Assembly: GCA_963630555.1 (NCBI GenBank)
Contig: CAVGND010000004.1
Coordinates: 1 to 64,000 of the forward strand
DNA from: CAVALG01 sp963630555
Lineage (GTDB): Bacteria; Bacillota; Clostridia; Oscillospirales; Acutalibacteraceae
DNA length: 64,000 nucleotides
Direction of reading: 5' to 3'
Shown here piece by piece: positions 1 through 9,133 of the stretch. Position 1 is the first letter of the stretch. Each line of letters opens with the position of its first letter. A program made the translations under genes and the position numbers. The notes under the pieces are model-generated. The model was not told the DNA's origin, ran no database searches, and worked only from the letters and a program-made list of their open reading frames with translations.

Positions 1-103
1 ATGTTAACCACTTTATCTTGTATCACCGGAATATTATGTAAACTACAAGTAGACATTTTCCGGATAGGCACACCAAAAAATTATTTTAAAATTTTTTATA
101 TTA

Positions 104-112
104 TGATATAAT
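104..112 (+). promoter_or_regulatory. Extended -10 promoter of the SDR gene
   Basis: A TG at 104-105 precedes a consensus TATAAT at 107-112 by one base, the extended -10 arrangement. No good -35 box is visible. The start codon follows about 20 bases on, with a GAGGTG ribosome binding site at 119-124, so the leader would be very short. Bases 1-100 show nothing else I can support. Confidence 0.4.
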
Positions 113-131
113 AAATATGAGGTGATAAAGT

Positions 132-863
132 ATGAACAAGACTGTATTGATAACAGGTGCGTCAAGCGGAATCGGGGCGGCAACTGCGATCCTTTTTACC
201 GAAAAGGGCTATAATGTTGCCATGAACTACAACTCGTCTGCCGCAGCGGCTAACATGCTCTGCTCTACCCTATCGGAAAGCGGAAATGTTATGACAGTTA
301 AGGCGGATATCTCAAAAATTAATGAGGTCGAAACAATGGTGTCATCCGTTCGTTCAAAATTCGGGAAGATTGACATACTGATAAACAACGCAGGTATAGC
401 ACAGCAAAAACTTTTCAATGATATTTCGCAAGAAGAATGGAACAAAATGCTTTCTGTAAATCTTACCGGTGCGTATAATTGCACAAGAGCGGTTATAAAC
501 GGTATGATTAACCGGAAATACGGCGCTGTCGTCAATGTTTCATCAATATGGGGCGAAGCGGGAGGTTCCTGTGAAGTACACTATTCCGCCGCAAAGGCAG
601 GGCTGATCGGATTAACCAAATCGTTGGCTAAGGAAGTCGGCCCAAGCGGCATAAGGGTCAACTGCATCACACCCGGAGTTATTGCAACAAATATGAATTC
701 CCATCTTTCCGTTGAAGATCTGAACTCACTGGCTGATGAAACCCCTCTTTGCAGGCTTGGAACTGCTGAAGAAGTTGCAAAGGCTATCTACTTCCTTGCC
801 TCGGATGACGCAAGTTTCATAACAGGGCAAATTTTAGGCGTTAACGGCGGTTTATATATTTGA
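132..863 (+). CDS. SDR-family NAD(P)-dependent oxidoreductase, FabG-like
   Basis: This 243-residue protein is a classical short-chain dehydrogenase/reductase. The N-terminal TGASSGIG motif (about residues 8-15) is the Rossmann dinucleotide-binding loop, NNAG follows near residue 86, and the catalytic set is Ser near 138 with YSAAK near 151. The C-terminus ends in the usual GQILGVNGG. FabG (3-oxoacyl-ACP reductase) is the closest familiar relative. There are no other fatty-acid genes nearby, so the substrate is open and a sugar or alcohol dehydrogenase is equally possible. The ATG at 132 has a GAGGTG ribosome site 7 bases upstream. The gene stands alone and ends at a bidirectional terminator. 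Confidence 0.85.
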   Translation: MNKTVLITGASSGIGAATAILFTEKGYNVAMNYNSSAAAANMLCSTLSESGNVMTVKADISKINEVETMVSSVRSKFGKIDILINNAGIAQQKLFNDISQEEWNKMLSVNLTGAYNCTRAVINGMINRKYGAVVNVSSIWGEAGGSCEVHYSAAKAGLIGLTKSLAKEVGPSGIRVNCITPGVIATNMNSHLSVEDLNSLADETPLCRLGTAEEVAKAIYFLASDDASFITGQILGVNGGLYI

Positions 864-883
864 TTCTGCAGAAATTGTGTGAA

Positions 884-926
884 AAAATACGGTTCAGGGC
901 TCATCGAGAGTCCTGAACCGTATTTT
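884..926. terminator. Bidirectional intrinsic terminator
   Basis: A 15-bp perfect stem (884-898 with 912-926) has a 13-base loop. T-rich tracts follow on both strands. It separates the plus-strand SDR gene from the minus-strand dacF-HAD-apgM operon and can end both transcripts. Confidence 0.85.
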
Positions 927-949
927 AAATTGATTCCGCGTTATACTTT

Positions 950-2164
950 TTATTCTTTTTCTAACAGTTTAAGCATCATAGAAGGACCAAACTCGACAAA
1001 ATTGCCGGTGGCTTCGGCAGATTTTTCACAGAATTTATCAACACCTGCATATTTTTTTCTGCTGTCATATATCATAAACGGCACGGGCGAATTAGTATGT
1101 GTACGAATATCAAGAGGAGTGGGATGGTCGGGCATAACAAGCACCCTGTAATCGTGATAATTTTCCGCAAGAAAATCAAGCAGCGGTGTCAGCACCTTGC
1201 TGTCTATCAATTCTATTGCTCGCACTTTATTTGCGGTTTCTCCTCTGTGACCGCACTCGTCGGGCGCTTCAACATGCATATACACAAGATCGGCACCGTC
1301 GTTGTACAGTTTTTTTGCCGCTTTGACCTTACCTTCAAAATCAGTGTCAATATATCCTGTAGCGCCCGCAACTTCGGGAACATCCATACCTGCCCCTTTT
1401 CCGATACCTTTAAGAAGGTCGACAGCCGAAACCACGCCGCAGCGAACACCGAATTTTTCCTTGAAATTCTGCAAAGACGGACGTGTTCCTTCACCCCATA
1501 ACCAAATTGAGTTTGCGGGTCTTTTACCTTCGTTTACCCTTTTCAAATTGACGGGATGAGCAGAAAGTATATCGTAGGATTTCTTCATCATATCAATAAG
1601 CGGTTTTGCAGTTTCAGCCGTGCTAAGGTATTCGCCGATAACGCGTCCGCTAATATCGTGCGGCGGCGTCATTGTACCGAGTTTTGTAGTACCGTCGGCA
1701 ACAATTAAACAATGTCGATATGCAACGCCTGCATAGAATTTATATGTATCATTTGCAAACGCGTTGTTAACCGCAGCAATAAGTTGTTTCGCTTCATCCG
1801 TTGAAATATCGCCGCCGCAATAGTCTACCATTGTTTTTTCATTGTAATCGGCTTCGTCAGAGAGCGTTACAAGATTACAGCGCAACGCAACATCAGTATC
1901 TTTCATATCTATACCGATACTGAGCGCCTCAAGCGGTGAACGTCCCGTATAGCAAACAAGCGGATCATATCCCATAACAGAAAGATTGGCAACATCACTG
2001 CCCGGTTTTAATCCGTCCGCCACCGTTTTAACAGTGCCAACCTCCGAGAACTTGGCAATTGCATCCATAGTCGGTTTGTTTGCAGCCTGCATAGGCGTCA
2101 TATTATCAAGTGAATTAACCGGCCTGTCAGCCATTCCGTCACAAAGCATAACTAAATATTTCAT
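950..2164 (-). CDS. apgM: Cofactor-independent phosphoglycerate mutase, archaeal ApgM type
   Basis: The 404-residue protein belongs to the alkaline-phosphatase-like ApgM family, which interconverts 3- and 2-phosphoglycerate in glycolysis using divalent metal. The N-terminal LCDGMAD carries the first metal ligand, and GSDVANLSVMGYDP (about residues 55-68) is the family signature around the phospho-accepting serine. HVEAPDECGHRG and MPDHPTPLD supply further metal ligands. Some databases label this subfamily a proposed homoserine kinase; with no threonine genes here I prefer the mutase. The start overlaps the stop of the upstream HAD gene (ATGA), which implies translational coupling. It is the last gene of the dacF operon and ends at the 884-926 terminator. 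Confidence 0.85.
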   Translation of the reverse strand: MKYLVMLCDGMADRPVNSLDNMTPMQAANKPTMDAIAKFSEVGTVKTVADGLKPGSDVANLSVMGYDPLVCYTGRSPLEALSIGIDMKDTDVALRCNLVTLSDEADYNEKTMVDYCGGDISTDEAKQLIAAVNNAFANDTYKFYAGVAYRHCLIVADGTTKLGTMTPPHDISGRVIGEYLSTAETAKPLIDMMKKSYDILSAHPVNLKRVNEGKRPANSIWLWGEGTRPSLQNFKEKFGVRCGVVSAVDLLKGIGKGAGMDVPEVAGATGYIDTDFEGKVKAAKKLYNDGADLVYMHVEAPDECGHRGETANKVRAIELIDSKVLTPLLDFLAENYHDYRVLVMPDHPTPLDIRTHTNSPVPFMIYDSRKKYAGVDKFCEKSAEATGNFVEFGPSMMLKLLEKE

Positions 2165-2961
2165 TTTATTTGTCCTTTCCGTAATAAATTATTTTCTATC
2201 CAGACGGCCACACCGTCATTATCAACCGTTTCGGTTATTTCATCGGCAATTGATGAAAGATCCGCGGTTGAATTTCCCATTGCTACACGATAGCCGATAT
2301 TTCGGAACATACCTATATCATTGCTGCTGTCCCCAAATGCAACCGTTGCATCTTTCTGAATACCTAAATATTTCATAATACATTCAATGCCGTGCGCCTT
2401 GTCACATCCTTTCGGCGAGAATTCACTGTACCACGGGTGCATAACGCCAAACACACCGTCGGAAACAATTCGGGCAAATTCAGTGTTATCCATTTTACCC
2501 CAAACAGATATCTTTTCAAACGGGTCACGGTCATACCACATCATTGCTGAATCAATATTATCGCAAATAACCTTATCGGGTGAAATCAGCCAATCATCAT
2601 CGGGGGCTGCGGGGGTTTTATTAAAAGCAAATACGTAATGGTCAACCGAGCCGCCAAGCAGTCCCGTACTTCCGACCCGATGTAATTTTTCTAATATCAT
2701 TTTAACGCTTTCGCGCTCAATAGAATTGGTTTCTATGGTTTTTCCGCCATATTCGATATGCGCTCCAAGTCCGGCACAGATACCGTTGAATCCGATATCT
2801 CTCATAACGGGCATCAAATATCCGTAGGCACGGCCCGTGCATAAAACCGTTTTATGCCCTGCCGACTGTGCGTTTTTCAAAGCCGACAAAACTCTATCCG
2901 AAACTATGCCGTTGCGTGCAAGTGTGCCGTCAAAATCAAAGAATAAATACTTACCTGTCAT
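2161..2961 (-). CDS. HAD-superfamily phosphatase, Cof type (class IIB)
   Basis: The 266-residue protein opens with FFDFDGTLA, HAD motif I with the nucleophilic and acid/base aspartates. It continues with CTGRA (motif II region) and a late GDSSNDIGMF (motif IV, Mg2+ binding). The cap lies between motifs II and III, as in Cof-type enzymes that dephosphorylate sugar phosphates or flavin nucleotides. The specific substrate cannot be told from sequence. Its ATG lies inside the end of dacF (11-base overlap) and its stop overlaps apgM, so the three genes form one tightly coupled operon. Confidence 0.85.
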   Translation of the reverse strand: MTGKYLFFDFDGTLARNGIVSDRVLSALKNAQSAGHKTVLCTGRAYGYLMPVMRDIGFNGICAGLGAHIEYGGKTIETNSIERESVKMILEKLHRVGSTGLLGGSVDHYVFAFNKTPAAPDDDWLISPDKVICDNIDSAMMWYDRDPFEKISVWGKMDNTEFARIVSDGVFGVMHPWYSEFSPKGCDKAHGIECIMKYLGIQKDATVAFGDSSNDIGMFRNIGYRVAMGNSTADLSSIADEITETVDNDGVAVWIENNLLRKGQIK

Positions 2962-4309
2962 GTTTATCCTCCCTGTTTTTTCTGACTATAACTTCGCCTC
3001 GTCCCGGTTTTTTCTTTTTTCTTCCTCTGTTCAGATATTTAACCGATGCAATAAATGCAATTATACCGATTAAAATTAATATCAATATTGTCTTTGTAAT
3101 GGGGTGAACAAACACTTTTTTAACCGAATTAAAGAAACTTAAAAGCATACTTCTTTCAACGGTTGAAGTGGCAAGCACATCGGTAGTCCCTATAATCTCA
3201 CCGGCGTACATAACATCAGCCGTACCCAACTTTTGACCTTTTTTAACGGTAGCCTCGAATGATTTTTTATCCAGTTTCAGTTTATATTCAACGGTCGAAA
3301 GGTCGGCGTTTTTCGGCAAAACAGTTGCAATTTCATCCTTAGCGGCAACGGTAACATAATCGGTGTTGCGTGCAAGAGTCACCTTTGCTTCGCCCACTAT
3401 CTCCCCGGATTTCAGCACGGTTTTATACATGAAATCATCAAACGCCCACTGAAAAAGATTTTTGGCGTCCTCAAATTCATAGCGTACCATTCTCCCCTTT
3501 TCATCATAAACCGGAGATTTCAAAATAACGCACATATATTTATATCCGTCGCGCGAAGCGCAGCCGATAAAGCAACGCCCTGCTTCATCAGTAAATCCCG
3601 TTTTAACGCCGGTTGCATATTTGTAATAATATTTCGGGACGGCAGGGTCTATAAGAAAATTGGTTGTCGAAAGATATCTTTCGCCGGAAAGATTTGTCGC
3701 CGGCACGGTATACCTTGCTTTGGAAACAACATCTGCGAATGTGGAATTTTCTAATGCATACTTTGCAAGTACGGCAATATCACCGACTGTTGTATAATGA
3801 TTCGGGTCGTGCGCACCGTGGGTATTGACAAAATGCGTGGAATTCATACCGAGTTCTTTGGCACGTTCATTCATAAGTTCAACAAATGCGGATTCGCTTC
3901 CGCTTACATATTCGGCAATAGCAACCGAAGCATCCGCCGCAGAAGAAATAAGCAACATATGCAGCATATTACGCACCGATACCTGCTCGCCCGCTTTCAA
4001 ATTTGCAATTACAAGTCCGGTACCGAGCATAGAATTGACGGCGTTCTCGGAAACTGTTATAATATCATTGTCAAGGTCATTTGAATTTTCAATAAGCAGC
4101 ATTGCAGTCATAACTTTTGTGAGCGATGCCGGATATCTGCGTTCATCAATATTTTTTTCATACAGTGTTTCACCGGTATCAAGCGAAATTAACACAGCAC
4201 TTTCTGCACGCACTTCAAACGAAGTCGGGGTAAATGCAGAAACCGGCAACGAAATTGACGATGCAAGCACCAAAATTATTAAAATAAAAGAAAAAATCTT
4301 TTTAGTCAT
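2951..4309 (-). CDS. D-alanyl-D-alanine carboxypeptidase, S11 family (DacF-like)
   Basis: This 452-residue penicillin-binding protein trims the terminal D-Ala from peptidoglycan stem peptides outside the membrane. It has a signal peptide (about residues 1-25), the SxxK motif as SLTK (near 63) with the nucleophilic serine, and KTG in GVKTGFTDEAG. The second motif, normally SxN, reads SAA within SSAADAS, so the asparagine is missing. Near the C-terminus is a hydrophobic helix followed by a basic tail, so the protein is anchored by a transmembrane segment rather than the usual amphipathic helix. It is the first gene of a three-gene operon. A sporulation-linked DacF or vegetative DacA role cannot be separated here. 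Confidence 0.88.
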   Translation of the reverse strand: MTKKIFSFILIILVLASSISLPVSAFTPTSFEVRAESAVLISLDTGETLYEKNIDERRYPASLTKVMTAMLLIENSNDLDNDIITVSENAVNSMLGTGLVIANLKAGEQVSVRNMLHMLLISSAADASVAIAEYVSGSESAFVELMNERAKELGMNSTHFVNTHGAHDPNHYTTVGDIAVLAKYALENSTFADVVSKARYTVPATNLSGERYLSTTNFLIDPAVPKYYYKYATGVKTGFTDEAGRCFIGCASRDGYKYMCVILKSPVYDEKGRMVRYEFEDAKNLFQWAFDDFMYKTVLKSGEIVGEAKVTLARNTDYVTVAAKDEIATVLPKNADLSTVEYKLKLDKKSFEATVKKGQKLGTADVMYAGEIIGTTDVLATSTVERSMLLSFFNSVKKVFVHPITKTILILILIGIIAFIASVKYLNRGRKKKKPGRGEVIVRKNREDKHDR

Positions 4310-4410
4310 AGAAAAACCACCAAAAATGTTGTATTATATTTAAGTATAACAAGTTACGGCACAAAATAAAAGAGATATTTATAAAAAAATCAATTTTCGA
4401 GGTATAAAAT

Positions 4411-5106
4411 ATGATTTATATTACCGGTGATATGCACGGAAACGAAGAACGGTTGTACAACCGTGAATGGCGAAAACTGAAAGCAGAAGACATACTTATA
4501 ATCTGCGGTGATTTCGGATATTTATGGTCGGGCGGCAAAAGAGAAAAAAGCGTAATCAAATACCTCGGTTCAAGAAAATTCACGGTATGTTTTCTTGACG
4601 GAACCCATGAAAATTTTGACCTTATAAACAAATGTCGCACAACCGTATGGAAAGGAGGAAAAGTGCACCGGATAAGCGGTAATCTTTTTCACCTTATGCG
4701 CGGGCAAATATATAACATAGACGGAATTTCAATATTCGTATTCGGCGGCGGTGAAAGTGACGACCGCGACATACGGAGCGACGGCGGAAAGTGGTGGCGC
4801 GAAGAATTACCTTCACCGCAGGAATTCGCCGAAGGCGCTGCCAATCTTGATGAGGCAGGATTAACCGTTGACTATATACTTACGCACGAGCCGCCGTCAC
4901 TTGTTAAAAGTGCGATGCTGCTGCGTTCCTGCGCGCCCGACAACATAAATAAGTTGAACGGATATTTGCAGGAAATTGACAATGCGTGCAATTATAACCA
5001 TTGGTATTTCGGTTCTATGCACGAAGACAGATTAGTGACTCCGAAACACACCTGTCTTTTCAACAAAATAATACCGATCGGATACAAAAGCCGGATAGCA
5101 AAATAG
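4411..5106 (+). CDS. Calcineurin-like metallophosphoesterase
   Basis: The 231-residue protein begins YITGDMHGN, the first metal-binding block (D-x-H), followed by CGDFGYLW (GD motif) and LDGTHENFD, which replaces the usual GNHD/E block. ILTHEPP near residue 155 and a late H (GSMHED) complete the binuclear metal site. The family cleaves phosphomonoesters or diesters in the cytoplasm. No neighbour suggests a substrate. The gene is divergent from dacF and converges on the HAD gene at 5113-5760, with 6 bases between stop codons. Confidence 0.8.
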   Translation: MIYITGDMHGNEERLYNREWRKLKAEDILIICGDFGYLWSGGKREKSVIKYLGSRKFTVCFLDGTHENFDLINKCRTTVWKGGKVHRISGNLFHLMRGQIYNIDGISIFVFGGGESDDRDIRSDGGKWWREELPSPQEFAEGAANLDEAGLTVDYILTHEPPSLVKSAMLLRSCAPDNINKLNGYLQEIDNACNYNHWYFGSMHEDRLVTPKHTCLFNKIIPIGYKSRIAK

Positions 5107-5112
5107 TAAGTG

Positions 5113-5760
5113 CTACTTTATAAATCGGAGCAGTTGTTCGGGTCTGTTTATCAAGTGCTTTGCCCCGTTCTCTTTAAGCTCGGATTCGCCCCTAAATCCC
5201 CAAAGAACGCCTATGGGCAACGCTTTACTGTTCACGGCGGTTTGAATATCCACACCCGAATCGCCTATAAATATACATTCCTCCGGCTTAACGCCGAGTT
5301 TATTCATAACAATAAAGGTTGAAGTCGGATCCGGTTTTGTAGGTACGCCGTCAAGTTGACCCGCTATGCAATCAAAAACATCACCGTATAATTTATGCAG
5401 AATATCAATTGCTGCAGGCTCGTATTTATTTGTAACGACAGCGATTTTTATACCCTTCTCACGCAATTCCGATATAAGTTCGGTCATACCTTCATACTTT
5501 TTGGTTTTATCAGTGCTGTGAAGGTTATAGTATTCGAAAAACCGTTCCTTGACCTTACCGATATACTCATCTGTTCTGAATTCTTCGGGCAGCGCCCGCT
5601 CAATCAGTTTAGGTATCCCGTTCCCGACCATCATTTTATAACTTTCGGTATTATGCTGTGGAAAGCCGAATTTACCCAATGCATAGTTTGCAGCGTCCGC
5701 GAGGTCCTCAATTGTGTCAGTCAGTGTTCCGTCCATATCAAAGATTACGGCTCTTATCAT
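5113..5760 (-). CDS. HAD-family hydrolase, phosphoglycolate phosphatase-like
   Basis: The 215-residue protein has FDMDGTLTDT at the N-terminus (HAD motif I), a helical cap after it, VTNKYE near residue 113 (motif II region) and FIGDSGVDIQTA (motif IV). This matches the Gph/PpaX group, which removes phosphate from phosphoglycolate or pyrophosphate. The ATG at 5760 is preferred over an in-frame ATG at 5769, because an AGGAAAGG ribosome site lies 9 bases before the former and abuts the latter. It is monocistronic and diverges from rpmB. Confidence 0.82.
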   Translation of the reverse strand: MIRAVIFDMDGTLTDTIEDLADAANYALGKFGFPQHNTESYKMMVGNGIPKLIERALPEEFRTDEYIGKVKERFFEYYNLHSTDKTKKYEGMTELISELREKGIKIAVVTNKYEPAAIDILHKLYGDVFDCIAGQLDGVPTKPDPTSTFIVMNKLGVKPEECIFIGDSGVDIQTAVNSKALPIGVLWGFRGESELKENGAKHLINRPEQLLRFIK

Positions 5761-5798
5761 AATTAACATCCTTTCCTAAAATAAATTTAAAAAAACTA

Positions 5799-5827
5799 TT
5801 GCATTATTGATATAATTCTGTTATAAT
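5799..5827 (+). promoter_or_regulatory. Sigma-A promoter of rpmB
   Basis: TTGCAT at 5799-5804 and TATAAT at 5822-5827 are separated by 17 bases. The predicted start of transcription lies about 30 bases before the rpmB ATG. Confidence 0.75.
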
Positions 5828-5863
5828 AGCAATGTTATGTGAATATTAAAGGAGGTGCAGACT

Positions 5864-6052
5864 ATGGCAAAATGCGATATCTGCGGTAAAGAATTAAAAT
5901 TCGGCATTAAAGTGTCACACTCACACAGACGCTCTAACAGAACCTGGAAACCCAACGTAAAACGCGTAAAGGCTATCGTTAACGGTTCACCTCGCAGAAT
6001 CAACGCCTGCACCCGTTGCTTGCGTTCCGGCAAGGTCACACGTGCCGTTTAA
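5864..6052 (+). CDS. rpmB: 50S ribosomal protein L28
   Basis: The 62-residue protein starts MAKCDICGK and has the L28 pattern of a small zinc-ribbon-like protein. Four cysteines (CDIC near the start, then CTRC near residue 49) can bind zinc. The body contains SHSHRRSNRTWKPN, typical of L28. It is part of the large ribosomal subunit. The ATG at 5864 has AAAGGAGGT 7 bases upstream; a GTG at 5855 lies inside that site and is rejected. It has its own promoter and intrinsic terminator. Confidence 0.96.
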   Translation: MAKCDICGKELKFGIKVSHSHRRSNRTWKPNVKRVKAIVNGSPRRINACTRCLRSGKVTRAV

Positions 6053-6065
6053 TCTTTTAAAAATC

Positions 6066-6098
6066 AGTGAGTAGGTGATTTCACCTACTCACTTTTTT
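6066..6098. terminator. Terminator after rpmB (also usable for argS)
   Basis: A 13-bp perfect stem (6066-6078 with 6081-6093) is followed by six T on the plus strand. The minus strand also has a T tract after the stem, so it can end the converging argS operon transcript too. Confidence 0.9.
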
Positions 6099-6099
6099 A

Positions 6100-7791
6100 T
6101 TACATACTTTCGGGTGCGTCAATCTTCAAAATACCCAAAACATTTTTAAGAACTATGGAGGTGGCTAAGCAAAGATTAAGCCTTGCCTGCGTCAGTTCGG
6201 CGTCATCAGTTTTAACCCTGCAAGCATTATAGAACTTATGAAACAGCGTAGCAAGATCATAAGCGTACCTTGTAATTCTTGCAGAATCGTATGATTGAGC
6301 CACTGCCTCAATTTCACCCGTGAGTTTTGAAATATGTCTGACCAGTTCCCTTTCTTCAAGGCGGGTAAGTATATCAAACGATGCGGCATCCGTTTTTTCA
6401 ATTTCGATTCCGTCGGTACGCAAATTTTTAATTATACTGCAAACTCGCGCATTTGCATACTGAACATAAAAAACCGGATTTTGGCTTGTCTGTTCCACCG
6501 CAAGGTCAAGATCAAATTCCAGGTGTGTGTTCGGATCTTTTGAATTGAAAATATATCGCGCAGCGTCAATCGGTATTTCGTCAAGCAATGTTACAAGGGT
6601 GATTGCTTTACCGGAGCGCTTCGACAGTTTGACGGTTTCGCCGCCGCGTACCAGTCGCACCATTTGCATAAGAACAACATCAAGTTTTTCAGGGTCAACT
6701 CCCAATGCCTGCAACGCCGCCTTAAGGCGCGGTACATAACCGTGATGATCTGCACCCAAAACATCAATAGCTTTATCAAAACCACGCGTTACCAATTTAT
6801 TGTAATGGTAAGCAATATCGGGAACTACATAGGTAAAGAAACCGTTTGAACGGCGCAAAACAAAATCCTTGTCGGCACCGAAACTTTCGGCTTTAAACCA
6901 GATGGCACCCTCTTTTTCGTATGTGTAGCCCTTTTCGGTCAGCCGGTCGACAACCTTTGCCGCTTCGCCGTTTTGATGCAGTGACGATTCTTTAAACCAA
7001 TTATCATAAACAATGCGATATTTTTTTAAATCACATTCAAGTCCTTCAATATTTTTGGGCAAAGCAAAATCAACAAGCGCTTTGCGGCGCTCATCTTCAG
7101 GTTTTGCAACATACAAATCTCCGTGTATCTTTGCAAAATTATTCGCATGTTCGATTATATCGGCACCGTGATAAGAATCCTCCGGCATTTCAACCGAATC
7201 ATCAAATATTTGAAGATACCGACAATCAAGTGACAAAGCGAATTTTGCAATTTGGTTACCCGCATCATTGATATAAAACTCACGAAAAGCGTTATATCCC
7301 GCAAATTCAAGAACCGATGCAATACTGTCACCGAGAGCGCCGCCGCGTGCATTACCGATATGCATAGGCCCCGTGGGATTAGCTGAAACAAATTCGACAA
7401 TGACTTTCTTACCCTTGCCTATATCGCTTCTGCCGTAATTTTCTTTCTTTTGCAACACATCATCGATTATCAAGGAATAAAATCTGTCAGACAAGAACAG
7501 GTTTATAAATCCAGGACCCGCAATTTCGGTTTTGGAAACAAACGCTTTGCTGAAATCGGCATGCTTCAAAATAGTTTCGGCGATAATCCGTGGCTGGGTT
7601 CTAAAGCATTTAGACCAAACAAGCGCAGCGTTTAAAGCATAATCACCGTGTGAAACATCCGCAGGCGCTTCAACAACAAAGTCCTTTAATTCGCCGTTCG
7701 CGATGAGCTCACCTGCGGCTATGGCTTTGTTTGCTGCACTGATAACCTCATCCCTGATGCAGTTTTTAACTTCCTTTACTAACAGTGACAT
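6100..7791 (-). CDS. argS: Arginyl-tRNA synthetase
   Basis: The 563-residue class Ia synthetase charges tRNA-Arg. The N-terminal Add-1 domain (about 1-110) precedes SANPTGPMHIGNARGG, which holds the HIGH signature as HIGN. KLSKRSG corresponds to the KMSKS loop. The C-terminal helical anticodon-binding domain ends in the family's ICRVKTDD-like stretch, here NACRVKTDD. The ATG has a GGGGA ribosome site 8 bases upstream. It is the last gene of the ackA-gal-oad-murI operon, 12 bases after the DUF1934 gene. Confidence 0.96.
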   Translation of the reverse strand: MSLLVKEVKNCIRDEVISAANKAIAAGELIANGELKDFVVEAPADVSHGDYALNAALVWSKCFRTQPRIIAETILKHADFSKAFVSKTEIAGPGFINLFLSDRFYSLIIDDVLQKKENYGRSDIGKGKKVIVEFVSANPTGPMHIGNARGGALGDSIASVLEFAGYNAFREFYINDAGNQIAKFALSLDCRYLQIFDDSVEMPEDSYHGADIIEHANNFAKIHGDLYVAKPEDERRKALVDFALPKNIEGLECDLKKYRIVYDNWFKESSLHQNGEAAKVVDRLTEKGYTYEKEGAIWFKAESFGADKDFVLRRSNGFFTYVVPDIAYHYNKLVTRGFDKAIDVLGADHHGYVPRLKAALQALGVDPEKLDVVLMQMVRLVRGGETVKLSKRSGKAITLVTLLDEIPIDAARYIFNSKDPNTHLEFDLDLAVEQTSQNPVFYVQYANARVCSIIKNLRTDGIEIEKTDAASFDILTRLEERELVRHISKLTGEIEAVAQSYDSARITRYAYDLATLFHKFYNACRVKTDDAELTQARLNLCLATSIVLKNVLGILKIDAPESM

Positions 7792-7803
7792 AAAAATTCC
7801 CCT

Positions 7804-8235
7804 TTATGAACATGGAGTAACAGATATTTTTATATTATTTTTGCTGACAAGACGATGTTCTATATCGATTGTATATGTAATATCCAAAACGCCGCCGTCA
7901 TCACCTAATTTATTAACTAAATCTTCACCGAAAATACCCATTGAGGCTGCACCCGCAACGGTATCCAGCACACAACTGTGACGCTTTTGTTTCATAACCA
8001 CAAGTCGGCCTGACAGCGAACCCGAACGCCGGATAACAACGCTGTTATCTGCGGCGGTTATTACCGATCTAACACCGCCGACGCCGATGGCGTCGCTTTC
8101 TTCGTATACAAGCATCGTCTTTCCGTTGCGGTGTCCCATTCTGCCCTCGGTAGACATTTCGAAAACTTCGGGGCTCCCATGTTCATCATTATCATACTGA
8201 ACAGTGCTTACCAAATTTATCATAACATCTTTCAT
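7804..8235 (-). CDS. DUF1934 domain protein (YwiB-like)
   Basis: This 143-residue protein is a small beta-barrel protein of the DUF1934 family, commonly next to argS in Firmicutes; its role is unknown. Visible family features are an N-terminal MINLVSTV strand, YEESDAIGVGG in the middle and a C-terminal LDITYTIDIEH strand. The ATG at 8235 is chosen because GGAAGGAAG lies just upstream and the preceding residues do not resemble the family. It sits between murI and argS in the same operon. Confidence 0.75.
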   Translation of the reverse strand: MKDVMINLVSTVQYDNDEHGSPEVFEMSTEGRMGHRNGKTMLVYEESDAIGVGGVRSVITAADNSVVIRRSGSLSGRLVVMKQKRHSCVLDTVAGAASMGIFGEDLVNKLGDDGGVLDITYTIDIEHRLVSKNNIKISVTPCS

Positions 8236-8296
8236 TATATCTTCCTTCCGCAGTAATACGGCAAACACATTACCGCGACATAATAACCGCCGCAGA

Positions 8297-9109
8297 TCAA
8301 AGCGGCAGCGAAACCCGTTCCACCTTACCGTTAATATCAGAGCCCAAAAGGATTGAGGCAATACCCGAAAAACTCTCTGTACGGTCGGTCACATAGAACT
8401 CACGGGTTCCTTCACAGTTGTTGATATTAAGCATATCGTTTGATTTTAAGTATTCAGCCGCTTTAATGGCTGCCTGTCTGCCGGTATTTATCAAGGCAAC
8501 ACCGTCACCCATAATATCGGCAATTATGTCCTTTAAAATCGGATAATGAGTACAGCCGAGTATCAACGTATCAACACCGGCGTCGCGCAGCGGTGTCAAA
8601 TACCGTTTAGCGGTTTCCACAGTTACAAAGTCGCTGCGTTCGATCCATCCTTCTTCAACAAGCGGAACAAATATCGGGCAATCCCTTTGAAACACTTGAG
8701 CCGACGGCATAAGTTCCAATATTTTATTTTTATAAGAATTACTTTTTACCGTTGTGGTTGTGCCGATAATCCCGATTTTTTTATTTTTTGTGGACTTTAC
8801 GGCTTCTTCGGCGGCCGGTGTAACAACCTCAATAAAATGCACGGGAAGTTCGCTTGAAGCAGCAGTTGCCACAGAGCTTACCGTGCCGCAAGCTGCAATC
8901 ACCAACTTAACGCCGTGCGAAATCAAAAATTTTTCATCCTGCCTTGCGTATTCAATAATTGTTTCGGCGCTTTTGTTGCCATATGGGACGCGGCCGGTAT
9001 CGCCGAAATAAATTATATTTTCGTTCCCTAAAATACGCATGAGTTCACGGACTGCGGTAAGGCCGCCGAGTCCCGAATCAAAAACGCCGATTGGCCTGTT
9101 ATCAGGCAT
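8297..9109 (-). CDS. murI: Glutamate racemase
   Basis: The 270-residue enzyme converts L-glutamate to D-glutamate for peptidoglycan. GVFDSGLGGLTAVREL at the N-terminus contains the Asp/Ser pair of the family. The two catalytic cysteines are in AACGTVS (near residue 73) and LGCTHYPIL (near 186). The ATG at 9109 has AAGGAGGG 9 bases upstream. It follows oadB by 24 bases in a long minus-strand operon, so its expression is probably tied to the central-metabolism genes upstream. Confidence 0.95.
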   Translation of the reverse strand: MPDNRPIGVFDSGLGGLTAVRELMRILGNENIIYFGDTGRVPYGNKSAETIIEYARQDEKFLISHGVKLVIAACGTVSSVATAASSELPVHFIEVVTPAAEEAVKSTKNKKIGIIGTTTTVKSNSYKNKILELMPSAQVFQRDCPIFVPLVEEGWIERSDFVTVETAKRYLTPLRDAGVDTLILGCTHYPILKDIIADIMGDGVALINTGRQAAIKAAEYLKSNDMLNINNCEGTREFYVTDRTESFSGIASILLGSDINGKVERVSLPL

Positions 9110-9133
9110 AGAGCAGAACCCTCCTTGCCGAAA

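Noticed and set aside
879..1151. Plus-strand frame of about 90 codons after the SDR gene
   Set aside because: It starts inside the bidirectional terminator and runs antisense to apgM.
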